Source of the DNA: an uncultured Flavobacteriales bacterium
GTDB taxonomy: Bacteria; Bacteroidota; Bacteroidia; Flavobacteriales_D; Sanyastnellaceae
NCBI GenBank assembly: GCA_905478325.1
Contig: CAJQIB010000004.1
Span: forward strand, 62,001 to 126,000
DNA length: 64,000 nucleotides
Direction of reading: 5' to 3'
Positions 15,957 to 26,013 of this stretch are shown here, piece after piece (the stretch's first letter is position 1; each line of letters opens with the position of its first letter). The notes under the pieces were generated by a model that made no database searches, had not been told where the DNA came from, and worked only from the letters and a program-made list of their open reading frames with translations. The position numbers were made by a program, and so were the translations under genes.

Positions 15957-16920
15957 ATGTGATCTTTGGTGGAGAAATCCCGGCGCGGACTCCGATGAGA
16001 TCTGGACGTTGATTCCGGATGCCTCGGGGCCGACTGTTTTTCATCTAGCTCCGTTTGTTTCCTCCGAACACCACCCCCGATGCGCTGTTCGAGGTCGCAT
16101 TGAGCGCAGCGCAGCGCCTGTTCCAGGAACCATTTCATTGCCATCGTCCAAGGACCATTCGGTCGTCGGGCAATCTGATTATTTGGAGACGATTCGCTTG
16201 GCTTTGGATTCGATTGCAAACTCGGATCTGCAGAAGGTTGTGCTGAGTCGTTCGGATTGGTGGGATGAGAAGGGAGATCCCGAAAGCGTGTTTATCCGGA
16301 AGTGCAAGGAACATCCCAATGCGCTGGTCTACCTTTTGAACATCCCCGAAGCGGGCGTGTGGTTAGGCGCGACTCCTGAGTTGTTGTTAAGCCAACAGGG
16401 TCGTCATTTTGAAACGGTTTCCTTGGCAGGTACACGCCATGCAATCAACGGGGACTGGACAGCCAAAGAAGTTCGAGAGCAGGCTCTGGTAACCGAGTTT
16501 ATCGCAAGTCAATTGCACCTTCAGCAAGCTGAAAATGTCGTCATCGATTCAGCGAAGGACTCCGCTTATGGTCCCTTTGTTCACTTGCAATCTCGGATTC
16601 AGTTTGATTCCGATGCCGAAGTAGACCAATGGCTTGATGCGTTGCATCCGACGCCAGCTGTCGGTGGTGAACCGCGTGAAAGTGCGCTTGATTTCATCGC
16701 CTTGCATGAGCGAAAGTCCCGAGGATACTATGCGGGTTACCTTGGTTGGTCCACCGGTGATCAATCGACTTACTATGTGAATTTGCGCTGCATGCAGTGG
16801 TTTGCAGACGGCGCACGCTTTTATGCTGGTGGTGGAATTGTTTCCGGTTCCAATGCAGCAGCGGAATGGGAAGAAACCGTAATGAAGCTTCAATCCATTC
16901 GTCAACTTTCTCGTGGATGA
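15949..16920 (+). CDS. menF: Isochorismate synthase (chorismate-binding enzyme)
   Basis: Converts chorismate to isochorismate, the first step to menaquinone. The 323-residue chain is short, having little of the N-terminal half. The chorismate-binding core is complete: DLQKVVLSR, GATPELLLSQ, ETVSLAGTRHA, VREQALVTEFI, LHPTPAVGGEP and the signature ERKSRGYYAGYLGW, with RFYAGGGIVSGS near the end. MenF is preferred over anthranilate or ADC synthase because of the cluster. It overlaps menI by 8 bp and is followed 28 bp later by menD. Confidence 0.93.
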   Translation: MPECDLWWRNPGADSDEIWTLIPDASGPTVFHLAPFVSSEHHPRCAVRGRIERSAAPVPGTISLPSSKDHSVVGQSDYLETIRLALDSIANSDLQKVVLSRSDWWDEKGDPESVFIRKCKEHPNALVYLLNIPEAGVWLGATPELLLSQQGRHFETVSLAGTRHAINGDWTAKEVREQALVTEFIASQLHLQQAENVVIDSAKDSAYGPFVHLQSRIQFDSDAEVDQWLDALHPTPAVGGEPRESALDFIALHERKSRGYYAGYLGWSTGDQSTYYVNLRCMQWFADGARFYAGGGIVSGSNAAAEWEETVMKLQSIRQLSRG

Positions 16921-16948
16921 GCAGGCCGCAAGGCCGTAACTTTACCCC

Positions 16949-18631
16949 ATGAAATCGTCTAGCCATCCCGGAGCATTTCATGTCCTGGACGCTCTGGCTT
17001 CTTGTGGATTGCGAGACGTTGTCGTTTCCCCTGGTTCACGACACGCGCCGTTGGTCATTGCAGCAGAAGCGCATGCTCAGTTGCGGGTAACTATCGCTCT
17101 GGATGAACGCACTGCAGGATATGTGGCGTTGGGCATGGGATTGAGCAATCGAATTCCGGCAGTGGTCATTTCAACTTCGGGGACGGCAGCGGTCAATCAT
17201 GGACCGGCGATCGCAGAAGCACATTTTCAAAGGACACCTCTGATTAGCATCACAGCGGATCGACCGGTTGGTCGCAGGCATGAAGGCTTGGGTCAAGTCG
17301 TTCGTCAACAGCACCTCTTTCAAGCCCATGCGCTTTGGGAAGGAGAACTCGACGAAACCAGGATGAGCGAATCGGTTTTGCGTTCCCAAGCTCAGCAAGC
17401 ATGGAACGCTGCTTGCTGCGGACCTGTCCACATCAACATCCCTTTTGAAGAGCCTTTGTATGAATTGCGGGAATGGGAGGATGTACAGGATGAGGCCGAT
17501 TTAGAGCCAGCTGTCCTGCCGGAAGAAATGACCATCCCCGAAGACCTGCTGGATCATTTATGCACGCATGACCCCCGCGTTTTGGTGTTGCTAGGAGCCC
17601 ATGCTCCCGATTCAACTTGGGCTGCATTGTCTTCAGTGATTTCGACCAAGGTGGCGACGTTTGTGGATGTTTTTAGTCAGGTGCGAGGAGAAGACCTGGA
17701 CGGATCTGCCGAACGTGTGTTAGCGGGGTTGTCTGGTGTGGATTTAGAAGAATTGAAGCCGCACTGTATCATCAGTGCGGGGCTGCCTCCAATGAGCAAA
17801 GCGCTGCGGAAAAAATTAGCGTCGTTTCATGCGGATCACTGGCATATTGGATCGGATGGCGAGGGGTGGGATCTGTTTGGTCAGGGTGTTCAACAGTGGA
17901 AGGTGCCAGCGCCGGAAGGAATGATGCTTTTGCTGGACTCGTTGCCCGAATACAATGCATTTGCCGCTGGATGGAATGTCCTCATGGACCGAATTCACGC
18001 TGTAGAGAAACGCGTTTTGGCATCGTTTGATATGCCCTGGAGCGACTGGTCTGCTTTTTCTGCGCTCTCACGTGCGCTTGGTGTGTCGCATCCTCTAGGC
18101 GCGCTTCACTTCGCCAACTCGACATCCGCTCGCTACGCCCAGTGGTTTCCTTGGAACGCGGCTCGTTTGCATGCCAATAGAGGCGTGGCAGGGATTGATG
18201 GCTGTTTATCAACGGCCGTTGGAGATGCCCGGATGCATCCCGACCACGAAGTCGTTCTCATTACGGGAGATTCTGCTTGGCTGTATGATTTGAATGGTCT
18301 TATGGTCAAGCCCATGCCAGTGAATTTGAAAGTGATTGTCATCAACAATGGAGGAGGAAATATCTTTCATTGGTTGAATGGACCGAAGGAGGTCGGTATG
18401 CTTGAATCTCATTTTGAGGTTCCGTTCTTAAAGGATGCTGCATCCTCCGCAGCGCTGGTAGGGCTTGCCTATTTCCGAGCCAATGACGCTGCTGAACTTG
18501 AAAATGTTTTTGATGCATGGAGCAACAACAAAGCTCCTGCATTGTTAGAAATTCAAACGCCTGGTGCGACGTCTTCTCGATGTTTCCAAGAATTGCAGGA
18601 AGCGTTGGGGAAGGAAATGCAAACGGGTTAA
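16949..18631 (+). CDS. menD: 2-succinyl-5-enolpyruvyl-6-hydroxy-3-cyclohexene-1-carboxylate synthase
   Basis: A thiamine-diphosphate enzyme that adds the succinic semialdehyde unit from 2-oxoglutarate to isochorismate. The 560-residue chain has the Pyr domain ([22 protein letters not shown] with the activating Glu, [21 protein letters not shown]), a central domain, and the PP domain with the ThDP motif [11 protein letters not shown] running to INNGGGNIF. It begins 28 bp after menF; a TAACTTTA sequence lies just upstream of the ATG, but I would not call a separate promoter. Confidence 0.95.
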   Translation: MKSSSHPGAFHVLDALASCGLRDVVVSPGSRHAPLVIAAEAHAQLRVTIALDERTAGYVALGMGLSNRIPAVVISTSGTAAVNHGPAIAEAHFQRTPLISITADRPVGRRHEGLGQVVRQQHLFQAHALWEGELDETRMSESVLRSQAQQAWNAACCGPVHINIPFEEPLYELREWEDVQDEADLEPAVLPEEMTIPEDLLDHLCTHDPRVLVLLGAHAPDSTWAALSSVISTKVATFVDVFSQVRGEDLDGSAERVLAGLSGVDLEELKPHCIISAGLPPMSKALRKKLASFHADHWHIGSDGEGWDLFGQGVQQWKVPAPEGMMLLLDSLPEYNAFAAGWNVLMDRIHAVEKRVLASFDMPWSDWSAFSALSRALGVSHPLGALHFANSTSARYAQWFPWNAARLHANRGVAGIDGCLSTAVGDARMHPDHEVVLITGDSAWLYDLNGLMVKPMPVNLKVIVINNGGGNIFHWLNGPKEVGMLESHFEVPFLKDAASSAALVGLAYFRANDAAELENVFDAWSNNKAPALLEIQTPGATSSRCFQELQEALGKEMQTG

Positions 18632-18651
18632 GTAACACATCCCACACGAAT

Positions 18652-19476
18652 ATGAGTCAACGAACTTGGACCACAATTAAGACGTACGAGGACATTCGAT
18701 TTGAATGGTGCGATCACGTCGCTAAAATCACAATCAATCGGCCGGAGGTATACAATGCCTTCCGCCCTGAAACCAACATTGAAATGTTGGATGCCATGAG
18801 CATTTGTCGTGATCGCAATGACATCGGCGTCGTTGTCTTCACCGGAGCTGGCGACAAAGCATTTTGCAGTGGTGGCGATCAAAATGTCAAAGGCAGCGGC
18901 GGTTACATCGGAAAAGATGGTGTACCCCGATTGAACGTTTTGGATTTGCACAAAGAGATCCGTTCGCTGACCAAGCCTGTGATTGCGATGGTCAATGGAT
19001 ACGCCATTGGGGGCGGGCATGTCCTACATGTTGTTTGTGACCTCACCATTGCTTCTGACAATGCGCGATTTGGTCAAACGGGACCGAAAGTAGGCAGCTT
19101 CGATGCCGGGTTTGGTTCGAGTTATTTGGCCCGCCACGTTGGTCAGAAGAAAGCACGTGAAATTTGGTTCTTGTGCGAGCAATACTCTGCTGTGGAAGCC
19201 GAAACCATGGGCATGGTGAATAAAGTCGTTCCGCTTGAAGAATTGGAAAACACGACCATGGAGTGGTGTGCAACCATGATGAAGCGATCGCCGATGGCCT
19301 TGCGTATGATCAAGCGTGGTTTGAACGCAGAATTGGATGGTCAACGCGGCCTGATGGAGTTTGCCGGTGATGCCACTTTGATGTACTACTTGATGGAGGA
19401 AGCGCAGGAAGGCAAGAATGCGTTCTTAGAAAAGCGTGATCCAGACTTTCAGCAATTCCCCAAATTTCCAGGATGA
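18652..19476 (+). CDS. menB: 1,4-dihydroxy-2-naphthoyl-CoA synthase
   Basis: A crotonase-fold enzyme closing the naphthoquinone ring of o-succinylbenzoyl-CoA. The 274-residue chain has the oxyanion-hole regions ([21 protein letters not shown]) and the catalytic segment [13 protein letters not shown]. Gly in QTGPK, where type II enzymes carry Asp, indicates the bicarbonate-dependent type I form; the SFDAG Asp is present. The ATG at 18652 ([15 protein letters not shown]) is the family start; an in-frame ATG at 18517 lies inside menD. It shares an ATGA overlap with menA. Confidence 0.96.
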   Translation: MSQRTWTTIKTYEDIRFEWCDHVAKITINRPEVYNAFRPETNIEMLDAMSICRDRNDIGVVVFTGAGDKAFCSGGDQNVKGSGGYIGKDGVPRLNVLDLHKEIRSLTKPVIAMVNGYAIGGGHVLHVVCDLTIASDNARFGQTGPKVGSFDAGFGSSYLARHVGQKKAREIWFLCEQYSAVEAETMGMVNKVVPLEELENTTMEWCATMMKRSPMALRMIKRGLNAELDGQRGLMEFAGDATLMYYLMEEAQEGKNAFLEKRDPDFQQFPKFPG

Positions 19477-20408
19477 ATGGCCGTGATTGGATAGAAGCCT
19501 CGCGCCTGAGAACCCTTCCCCTTGCTGCTGCATGTGTTATGGTAGGGGCCGCAGTGGCATTTAGCTCGGCCCAAGACAGTCCACTTGCTTCTGTGCGGTT
19601 TTGGCCGGTTTTCGCTGGCATAATCTTGACTGTATTTGGACTCCAAGTGTTGTCCAATTGGGCGAATGATTTGGGCGACCATGAAAACGGAGCAGACGGC
19701 CCTGATCGCACAGATCGAGCAGTTGCTTCAGGACGTATCTCGCCAAAAAGCATGAAACGCGCTGTGATTCTTTTGGCCGTTTTGGTCCTGTTCGGTGGCA
19801 TGGGCACCGTAGCCATGGCGTTGCAAGGAACCGAACTATTCCTGTCCGCTATCATCTTGATTTTATTGGGCATACTGGGCATTGTTGCTGCGTATCGATA
19901 CACCGCCGGAAAAAACCCATATGGATATGCCGGACTAGGAGATGCCGCTGTCTTTATTTTTTTCGGTTGGGTAGGGGTAGCTGGAACGGCGTTTCTCTTA
20001 TCGCACACCTGGTCTTGGACGTGGTTATTGCCGGGCACGTTCACTGGAGCATTGAGCGTAGCGGTTTTGAATTTGAACAACATGCGGGATTTCAAGTCCG
20101 ATGAGGCCGCGGGAAAGCGCACGTTGGTTGTGCGCTTGGGATGGGACAAGTCCAAGCGGTACCATGTGTTTTGTTTCGCCTTGGCTTGGTCGGCATGGTG
20201 GTTGTTCAGTCTTGCTGTTGAGCCGGGTCAATGGCGCGGTGCGCTGTGGATTTTTGCCTTGTCTCTTTTGCATCTCGGACATCTTGTTCGCGTCTTTCAA
20301 ACCTCAGACCCGCAGGCCTTGGACCCGGAATTGAAACGTGTCGCTTTGAGCACGGCCTTGATTGCCTTGTTTTTATTGCTGGCTCAAACCCAAGATTTAG
20401 CGGTATGA
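19473..20408 (+). CDS. menA: 1,4-dihydroxy-2-naphthoate polyprenyltransferase
   Basis: An integral membrane UbiA-family prenyltransferase attaching the polyprenyl tail to DHNA. The 311-residue chain has about eight or nine hydrophobic segments. The first Asp-rich motif is [11 protein letters not shown] and the second [19 protein letters not shown], both needed for Mg and prenyl diphosphate binding. The start overlaps the menB stop by ATGA, and its own stop overlaps the menC start the same way. Confidence 0.95.
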   Translation: MNGRDWIEASRLRTLPLAAACVMVGAAVAFSSAQDSPLASVRFWPVFAGIILTVFGLQVLSNWANDLGDHENGADGPDRTDRAVASGRISPKSMKRAVILLAVLVLFGGMGTVAMALQGTELFLSAIILILLGILGIVAAYRYTAGKNPYGYAGLGDAAVFIFFGWVGVAGTAFLLSHTWSWTWLLPGTFTGALSVAVLNLNNMRDFKSDEAAGKRTLVVRLGWDKSKRYHVFCFALAWSAWWLFSLAVEPGQWRGALWIFALSLLHLGHLVRVFQTSDPQALDPELKRVALSTALIALFLLLAQTQDLAV

Positions 20409-21499
20409 TGGCCCGTGGAATGCGCATGGATGGATTGACGCTTCGGGTCATTCGACACCCGCTTGTGTTCCATCGACCCGCGCAGACTTCACGGGATGTA
20501 CTGACATCAAAGCCGACCTATTTCTTGTTGGCCCACCATCCAGACGGTCGATTCGGTTGCGGTGAGTGCAGTCTCATTCCAGGCCTCAGTCCGGAATCAG
20601 AAGAAGTCGCTCTGAAAGCCCTTCAGGATGTGGTGAAATCGGCTGTCTTAGACCCCGATTCGATTCCTGCTCAATTGCCAGCAGTGCGCTTTGCAGTGGA
20701 GATGGCGTTGATGGATCTTGTCAGTGGTGGCAAGCAACGACTCGTTGACAATGCGTTTTCCCAAGGTGAGACGTCCATTTTAATCAATGGGTTGATTTGG
20801 ATGAATGAGCCTCAGCAGATGGTGCAGCAGGCAACGGATTTGATCCAACGGGGGTTCAAGACATTGAAAATGAAAATTGGCATTGGCTCCTTTTCAGAGG
20901 AGTTGGAGTGGTTGAAAGTGATTCGAGATTTGGCGCCATTGGCGGCAGGTTTCACGTTGCGAGTAGACGCCAACGGTGCTTTTTCGCGAAAGGATGCCGA
21001 TTGGACGCCCCTTCAAAAGTTGGAGCGTTTGGCGGATTTAGGAATCCACAGCATTGAACAACCGCTCATGGCTTCAGACCCCATTGGCCTTGCTGAACTG
21101 TGCAGAGAGAGTCCGGTTCCCGTTGCTTTAGATGAATCTTTGATCGGTGTGTTGGGTGCTGACCAAGACCGTTTGTTGGATTCAATTCGCCCCCAGTATC
21201 TCATTTTAAAACCCAGTTTGATTGGTGGGTTGGATGCTGGGCAAACGTGGGTGGATAAGGCGCTAGAATATGGGGCGGGGTGGTGGACGACGTCTGCATT
21301 GGAATCCAATGTTGGATTGAATGCCATAGCCCAGTGGACGGCAGGCCTGTTGGAGGACGAAGAGACGCCGTTGCCCCAAGGATTGGGGACAGGCGGATTG
21401 TTTTCCAATAACGTCAACTCGCCATTGGTCATTGAAGGTGAGCGGTTGCGGTTTGACGCGGATAGGGGATGGGCGTGGCCAAAATCGTTTGAAGCATGA
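20405..21499 (+). CDS. menC: o-succinylbenzoate synthase
   Basis: An enolase-superfamily dehydratase making o-succinylbenzoate. The 364-residue chain has the capping domain (TYFLLAHHPDGRFGCGECS) and a barrel with the catalytic Lys of LKMKIG, metal ligands in RVDANG, SIEQPL and ALDESL, and the second Lys in LKPSLIGG. Two ATGs (20405 and 20408) stand at the start; the first overlaps the menA stop. An in-frame ATG at 20231 lies inside menA and was rejected. It overlaps menE by ATGA. Confidence 0.94.
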   Translation: MMARGMRMDGLTLRVIRHPLVFHRPAQTSRDVLTSKPTYFLLAHHPDGRFGCGECSLIPGLSPESEEVALKALQDVVKSAVLDPDSIPAQLPAVRFAVEMALMDLVSGGKQRLVDNAFSQGETSILINGLIWMNEPQQMVQQATDLIQRGFKTLKMKIGIGSFSEELEWLKVIRDLAPLAAGFTLRVDANGAFSRKDADWTPLQKLERLADLGIHSIEQPLMASDPIGLAELCRESPVPVALDESLIGVLGADQDRLLDSIRPQYLILKPSLIGGLDAGQTWVDKALEYGAGWWTTSALESNVGLNAIAQWTAGLLEDEETPLPQGLGTGGLFSNNVNSPLVIEGERLRFDADRGWAWPKSFEA

Positions 21500-22545
21500 T
21501 GGATTCAGGGATGCTACATTTCGCCAACGGTTCTGTACCGTTGAAGCCCGACTCCATGAGCCGAGCGCTTGAGTTGGCATCGGATCCGTGGGAAGTCAAG
21601 GTGGTGCAGGTTTTGTCATCCTGGTGGAGTTCGTTGGATACCATGGAGATGAAGACCTCGGGTTCGACCGGTTCTCCTCGTTTGATTCAACACTCAAAAT
21701 CGGCCATTGAAGCCAGTGCTATCCGGACGTTGCAGCACTTTCAATTAAGCCCTGGAGCGCGTATAGCTCTCGCCATGCCTGCCGAATTTGTAGGTGGCAT
21801 GATGATGGTCATCCGAGCAGCCGTTGGTAGCTTGGAATTGGAAGTCGTGGAACCGAAGTTGATGCCTTCTTTTTCGAAGAACACAATGGACTTTGTAGCG
21901 CTCACCCCGGCGCAAGCGCGCGCGATGTGCGCCTCAAAAAAGCATGGCCAACAGATGGGTCAGTGGAAGACGTTATTGCTCGGAGGAGCGCCTGTTCAAT
22001 CGGATTGGCTTGGAGGGTTGTCAAAGGAATTAAAGGTCTACGAGTCCTTTGGAATGACGGAAACGATCAGTCACTTTGCCGTTCGGCAAGTGGCGCCAAT
22101 TCTAGAAGATGCATTTCAATGTCTTCCCGGGATTGAAGTTTCCTCAGAATCCAATGGGGCGTTGAGCGTCCAATTGCCCAATCAGTCAATGGTACAAACG
22201 AACGATGCCGTGGAGATCGTCAATTCTCGGACATTCCGATGGCTCGGTCGCCTCGACGACGTGATCAATTCGGGTGGGGTGAAGGTGCATCCCAGTGCCA
22301 TTGCGGCCCTCCTTTCGCCAAACATTGCGGAGCCTTTTGTGGTCTATGGACGGCCCCATGAGGGATTGGGAGAGGAGGTTGTTTTGAGAATCCATGCACA
22401 AGAAGAGCCGCAGGATGCCGACCAGAGGCGCGTTGAGCTGAATCACGTGTTTTCTACGTCGCTGCCTCGGAACCACGCGCCGCGTTCGATAGAATGGAAG
22501 CCCATGGAAAAAACCCGCTCAGGAAAATGGAAAAGCCCCCGATGA
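21496..22545 (+). CDS. menE: o-succinylbenzoate--CoA ligase
   Basis: An ANL-superfamily adenylating enzyme that activates o-succinylbenzoate with ATP and CoA. Motifs are the P-loop MKTSGSTGSPR, LLLGGAPV, SFGMTET (AMP binding), RWLGRLDDVINSGGVKVHP (hinge) and the C-terminal catalytic Lys in KTRSGKWKSP. At 349 residues it is shorter than most ANL enzymes (about 450-500) and seems to lack part of the N-terminal domain, as in other Bacteroidota MenE. The start overlaps menC and the stop overlaps rdgB, each by ATGA. Confidence 0.94.
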   Translation: MMDSGMLHFANGSVPLKPDSMSRALELASDPWEVKVVQVLSSWWSSLDTMEMKTSGSTGSPRLIQHSKSAIEASAIRTLQHFQLSPGARIALAMPAEFVGGMMMVIRAAVGSLELEVVEPKLMPSFSKNTMDFVALTPAQARAMCASKKHGQQMGQWKTLLLGGAPVQSDWLGGLSKELKVYESFGMTETISHFAVRQVAPILEDAFQCLPGIEVSSESNGALSVQLPNQSMVQTNDAVEIVNSRTFRWLGRLDDVINSGGVKVHPSAIAALLSPNIAEPFVVYGRPHEGLGEEVVLRIHAQEEPQDADQRRVELNHVFSTSLPRNHAPRSIEWKPMEKTRSGKWKSPR

Positions 22546-23150
22546 TGACAAAGGAAGATCTACCGGTGTTGGTATTTGCGACCCACAATGCAAACAAAGC
22601 AGCTGAAGTCGAGCGCATGTTGGAGGGGCGTTACCGAATCCTCACCTTGAATGACATCGGCTGCAATGAAGAAATCATTGAAGATGCGACCACGTTGGAG
22701 GGCAATGCGCAAATCAAGGCCCGCTATGTCAAGACACAGTATGGGTTGGATTGTTTTGCTGACGATACGGGACTAGAAGTCGACGCCTTGGGTGGGCTTC
22801 CGGGTGTCAAAACAGCCCGATATGCAGGCGAGAATGCAGACTCAAGTGCGAACATGGAAAAGCTGATTCACGCGTTGGACGGGGTTTCAGAAGACAAGAG
22901 GCAGGCACGGTTCCGTACGTGTATTTGCCTGATCCAGGGTGAAGAGGAAGTTGTGTTAAAGGGGGTGTGTGAAGGCAGGATTGCGCTGGCATTGGAAGGC
23001 ACAGAAGGGTTTGGATACGATCCGATTTTTCATCCAAATTCAGAATCCAGAACGTTTGCTGAAATGAGTCCGGCAGAAAAAAACACCGTGAGTCACCGTG
23101 GTCAGGCGGTGCGAAAAATGGTGAATGCATTGTTGGCAAGGTTTCAATGA
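22542..23150 (+). CDS. rdgB: Non-canonical purine NTP pyrophosphatase (RdgB/HAM1)
   Basis: Hydrolyses dITP, XTP and related noncanonical nucleotides. The 202-residue chain has the ATHNANK substrate motif, FADDTGLEVDALGGLPGV, ARYAGENAD, GFGYDPIF and SHRGQAVRKM. The ATG at 22542 overlaps the menE stop by ATGA; an ATG at 22494 would extend it 16 residues into menE without family similarity. It is the last gene of the overlapping men run, though unrelated to quinone synthesis. Confidence 0.95.
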   Translation: MMTKEDLPVLVFATHNANKAAEVERMLEGRYRILTLNDIGCNEEIIEDATTLEGNAQIKARYVKTQYGLDCFADDTGLEVDALGGLPGVKTARYAGENADSSANMEKLIHALDGVSEDKRQARFRTCICLIQGEEEVVLKGVCEGRIALALEGTEGFGYDPIFHPNSESRTFAEMSPAEKNTVSHRGQAVRKMVNALLARFQ

Positions 23151-23205
23151 AAATTGCGCGTGAACGCTAAGAAGTTGCATCTTTGTCCTGTAAACTGCAG
23201 TGCAG

Positions 23206-24159
23206 ATGAATTATCTGGATTTTGAAGAGCCCATTCGCTTGTTGCGTGACCAGCTTGCCCAGGCAAAAGAGTTGCAAGAGACGAGTGATGTGGACATGGA
23301 GGCCTTGGTGCAGGACTTAGAGTCTAAAATTCGAGAAGTCACTGAAAAAGTGTACTCGGATTTGACTCCGTGGCAACGCGTGCAAGTCAGCCGTCACCCA
23401 GACCGACCGTATACCTTGAACTACATCGACGCCATCACCGGCGGTCGATTCATGGAATTGCATGGAGACCGGACCGTCAAAGATGACAAAGCCATGGTTG
23501 GAGGCTTTGGCTTTATTGATGACCAATGTGTCATGTTCATCGGTCAACAAAAAGGCATCAACACAAAAATGCGGCAGTATCGAAATTTCGGTATGGCCAA
23601 TCCGGAAGGGTACCGGAAAGCCTTGCGCTTGATGAAGTTGGCTGAAAAATTCAATCGACCGGTTGTAACGCTCATTGATACTCCTGGAGCATATCCTGGA
23701 CTTGAAGCGGAAGAACGCGGTCAGGGAGAGGCCATTGCACGCAATCTCATTGAGATGTGTCAGTTGAAAGTGCCCATCATTTGTATCGTCATTGGAGAAG
23801 GAGCCTCAGGAGGGGCTTTGGGCATCGGGATCGGAGACCGCGTTTTGATGTTGGAGAATACCTGGTATTCCGTAATCAGTCCTGAATCGTGTTCTTCCAT
23901 CTTGTGGAGGAATTGGGAACATAAAATGGAAGCTGCTGCTGCATTGAAATTAACGGGGGAGGACATGCTCAAATTGGAGTTGATCGATGGGATCATTCCA
24001 GAGCCGCTTGGAGGAGTCCATGCAGATCGAGAAGCGATGTATGACTTGGTAAAAAAGGAAATCAAAACGCACTTAGCGAAGCTCATGCCGATGGACGCCA
24101 ATAAGCGTGTCGATCAGCGAATTCGTAAGTTCTCGTCGATGGGAGTCGTCGATGGCTGA
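23206..24159 (+). CDS. accA: Acetyl-CoA carboxylase carboxyltransferase, alpha subunit
   Basis: The alpha half of the carboxyltransferase that makes malonyl-CoA for fatty acid synthesis. The 317-residue chain shows the N-terminal coiled region, [62 protein letters not shown] and [15 protein letters not shown]. The beta subunit accD is not adjacent. An ATG at 23206 is used rather than a GTG two codons earlier. A TTG-N21-CATCTTTG sequence at 23154-23185 may be its promoter. Confidence 0.96.
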   Translation: MNYLDFEEPIRLLRDQLAQAKELQETSDVDMEALVQDLESKIREVTEKVYSDLTPWQRVQVSRHPDRPYTLNYIDAITGGRFMELHGDRTVKDDKAMVGGFGFIDDQCVMFIGQQKGINTKMRQYRNFGMANPEGYRKALRLMKLAEKFNRPVVTLIDTPGAYPGLEAEERGQGEAIARNLIEMCQLKVPIICIVIGEGASGGALGIGIGDRVLMLENTWYSVISPESCSSILWRNWEHKMEAAAALKLTGEDMLKLELIDGIIPEPLGGVHADREAMYDLVKKEIKTHLAKLMPMDANKRVDQRIRKFSSMGVVDG

Positions 24160-24213
24160 GGTTGTCTCGGGATTGCTTAGTTTTGTCACGAATTTGAAGA
24201 TTCACAACACAGT

Positions 24214-25926
24214 ATGAACCGTATTTATTACACCATGAAGTCTCCAATCACGTTGGTTGCTGCTTCCCTTTTGTTTCTCGCCGGATGTACCGGCCTGGGA
24301 AGCATGGAAAAAGAAATTGAAGCTTTGGGTCTCCAAGCAACACCTGAACCGCTGATTTTACGCGGTGACCAGGTGGAACTGAAGATTGAAGGCAAGTTTC
24401 CACCCAAGTACTTTGCTAAAAAAGTCAGCATGGAAGCGACCCCCGTTCTCACATGGGAAGGAGGTGCCGCTGAATATGACGCCCAGGGATTCCAGGGCGA
24501 GGATGCCGCTGGAAATTTCCAAGTCATCCCATTTGAAGCAGGCAAATCGTTCGTCTATGAGGCGTCAGTTCCTTTTGACGCCGCAATGGAAGATGCGGCT
24601 GAATTGGCTGTCCGAATCTCCGGAACACAAGGCAACAAATCGGCTACGTTTGATCCGGTGGTCATTGGAGCGGGTGTGATCACGACTCCATTGTGGGTGC
24701 AGTCAGATGACCAGTTCATCGCTGTTCCTGATGCGTACAAGCGTGTCATCTCTTACACGCAAGAAGCTACAGTCAACTATTCTGTAAATGCATCAGGGGT
24801 GCGCGGATCAGAATTGCGAGATGCCGATTGGCAAGAGCTCAAGACGTTGATCAAATTGGCTGCGTCTGCAGACAGTGTGACGTTGACAGGAGTGAACATC
24901 GAGTCGTATGCGTCACCAGAGGGTGAGATTACACTGAATGAAGATTTGGCCAGCGACCGTGCAGGTTCTGCTGCCAAAGCAATGGCCAATGAGTTGAAGC
25001 GATCTAAAATTGCTACCAACGATGCCTTTTACAATGAATCTCCTAAGGGAGAGGATTGGAATGGGTTTAAGAGCTTGATGAAGGCTTCTTCGATTGCGGA
25101 CAAGGATTTGATCTTGCGCGTGTTGGAGATGTATTCTGACAAGAACAAGCGAGAGGAAGAAATTCGCAACATCGCCAAGACGTACAAGGAGATCGAGAAG
25201 GACATCCTTCCTGAACTGCGTCGTTCTCAGATGGCAGTGAGCTATGATGTTGAAGGCTACACGGATGAAGAGTTGATTGCTATGAGCATGGAGAGTCCGC
25301 AAATGTTAACGGCAGATGAGTTGTTGTTCGCGGCGACTTTGTTCGAATCGGTAAATGATAAATTGACCGTTTTTGAAAACGCGATGCGCGTGCACACAAC
25401 TGATTTCAGGGCATACAACAACGCTGGGTGGTGTTTGACTGAAATGGGCCGCAATACACAAGCGAAGGAGTTGTTCAATCAAGCGTTGACTTTAGGCCGG
25501 AACAAAGCTGTTTTGAACAATGTAGCAGCAATCAAGCGTCAGGAAGGCGATGTTGATGGTGCAATGAAATTGCTCAACGAAGCGAACGGAGCAGGTCCTG
25601 AAGTGGCTTACAACAAAGGCATCATTTTGATTCAAAAGGGTGACTATCCTTCTGCGATTTCAAACATGGGTCGTTCATCTACGGTCAATGTAGCGTTGGC
25701 TAAGATGCTCAATGGAGATGCCTCTGGTGCAAAAACAACCTTGGAGAATGCAGGCGACGACAGTGCTGTCGCAAGCTATTTGATGGCCGTTGCATGTGCC
25801 CGTTTGGGTGATGCGAACGGTGTGAAAGTTCATTTGGCTGAGGCTTTAGCTAAGGATCCTGGATTGCGTGCTAAATCTGAAAAAGATTTGGAATTCCGCA
25901 ATGTCAGAGACCAGCTGGGCATGTAA
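24214..25926 (+). CDS. TPR lipoprotein with OmpA-like segment
   Basis: A 570-residue lipoprotein with lipobox FLAGC (Cys about 25). The N-terminal third is beta-rich. Around residues 190-265 is a segment resembling the OmpA C-terminal fold (VTLTGVNIESYASPEGEITLNEDLASDRAGSAA), which in true OmpA binds peptidoglycan. The C-terminal third is TPR-like (FRAYNNAGWCLTEMGRNTQAKELFNQALTLG and repeats). It probably sits in the outer membrane facing the periplasm, perhaps in envelope structure or protein assembly. An alternative ATG at 24235 gives a shorter signal peptide. A TAGTTTTG box at 24178-24185 precedes it, and a strong terminator follows. Confidence 0.8.
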   Translation: MNRIYYTMKSPITLVAASLLFLAGCTGLGSMEKEIEALGLQATPEPLILRGDQVELKIEGKFPPKYFAKKVSMEATPVLTWEGGAAEYDAQGFQGEDAAGNFQVIPFEAGKSFVYEASVPFDAAMEDAAELAVRISGTQGNKSATFDPVVIGAGVITTPLWVQSDDQFIAVPDAYKRVISYTQEATVNYSVNASGVRGSELRDADWQELKTLIKLAASADSVTLTGVNIESYASPEGEITLNEDLASDRAGSAAKAMANELKRSKIATNDAFYNESPKGEDWNGFKSLMKASSIADKDLILRVLEMYSDKNKREEEIRNIAKTYKEIEKDILPELRRSQMAVSYDVEGYTDEELIAMSMESPQMLTADELLFAATLFESVNDKLTVFENAMRVHTTDFRAYNNAGWCLTEMGRNTQAKELFNQALTLGRNKAVLNNVAAIKRQEGDVDGAMKLLNEANGAGPEVAYNKGIILIQKGDYPSAISNMGRSSTVNVALAKMLNGDASGAKTTLENAGDDSAVASYLMAVACARLGDANGVKVHLAEALAKDPGLRAKSEKDLEFRNVRDQLGM

Positions 25927-25944
25927 TTGCTCGAAAGCATTTCG

Positions 25945-25981
25945 AAAAAGGCCGCTCCATTTGGAGTGGCCTTTTTCGTTT
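25945..25981 (+). terminator. Rho-independent terminator of the TPR lipoprotein
   Basis: A long stem, AAAAAGGCC(G)CTCC against GGAG(T)GGCCTTTTT (25945-25976, ATTT loop), followed by TCGTTTTT. The A/T arms make it usable on both strands, but only the plus strand has a gene upstream. Confidence 0.88.
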
Positions 25982-26013
25982 TTAAACCGCGAGAACTTGG
26001 TTACTTTGGTCAG

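Noticed and set aside
19310-20155. A 281-codon open frame on the minus strand
   Set aside because: It is antisense to menB and menA, both certain genes; composition is Pro/Ser/Thr-rich as expected for a frame shadow.
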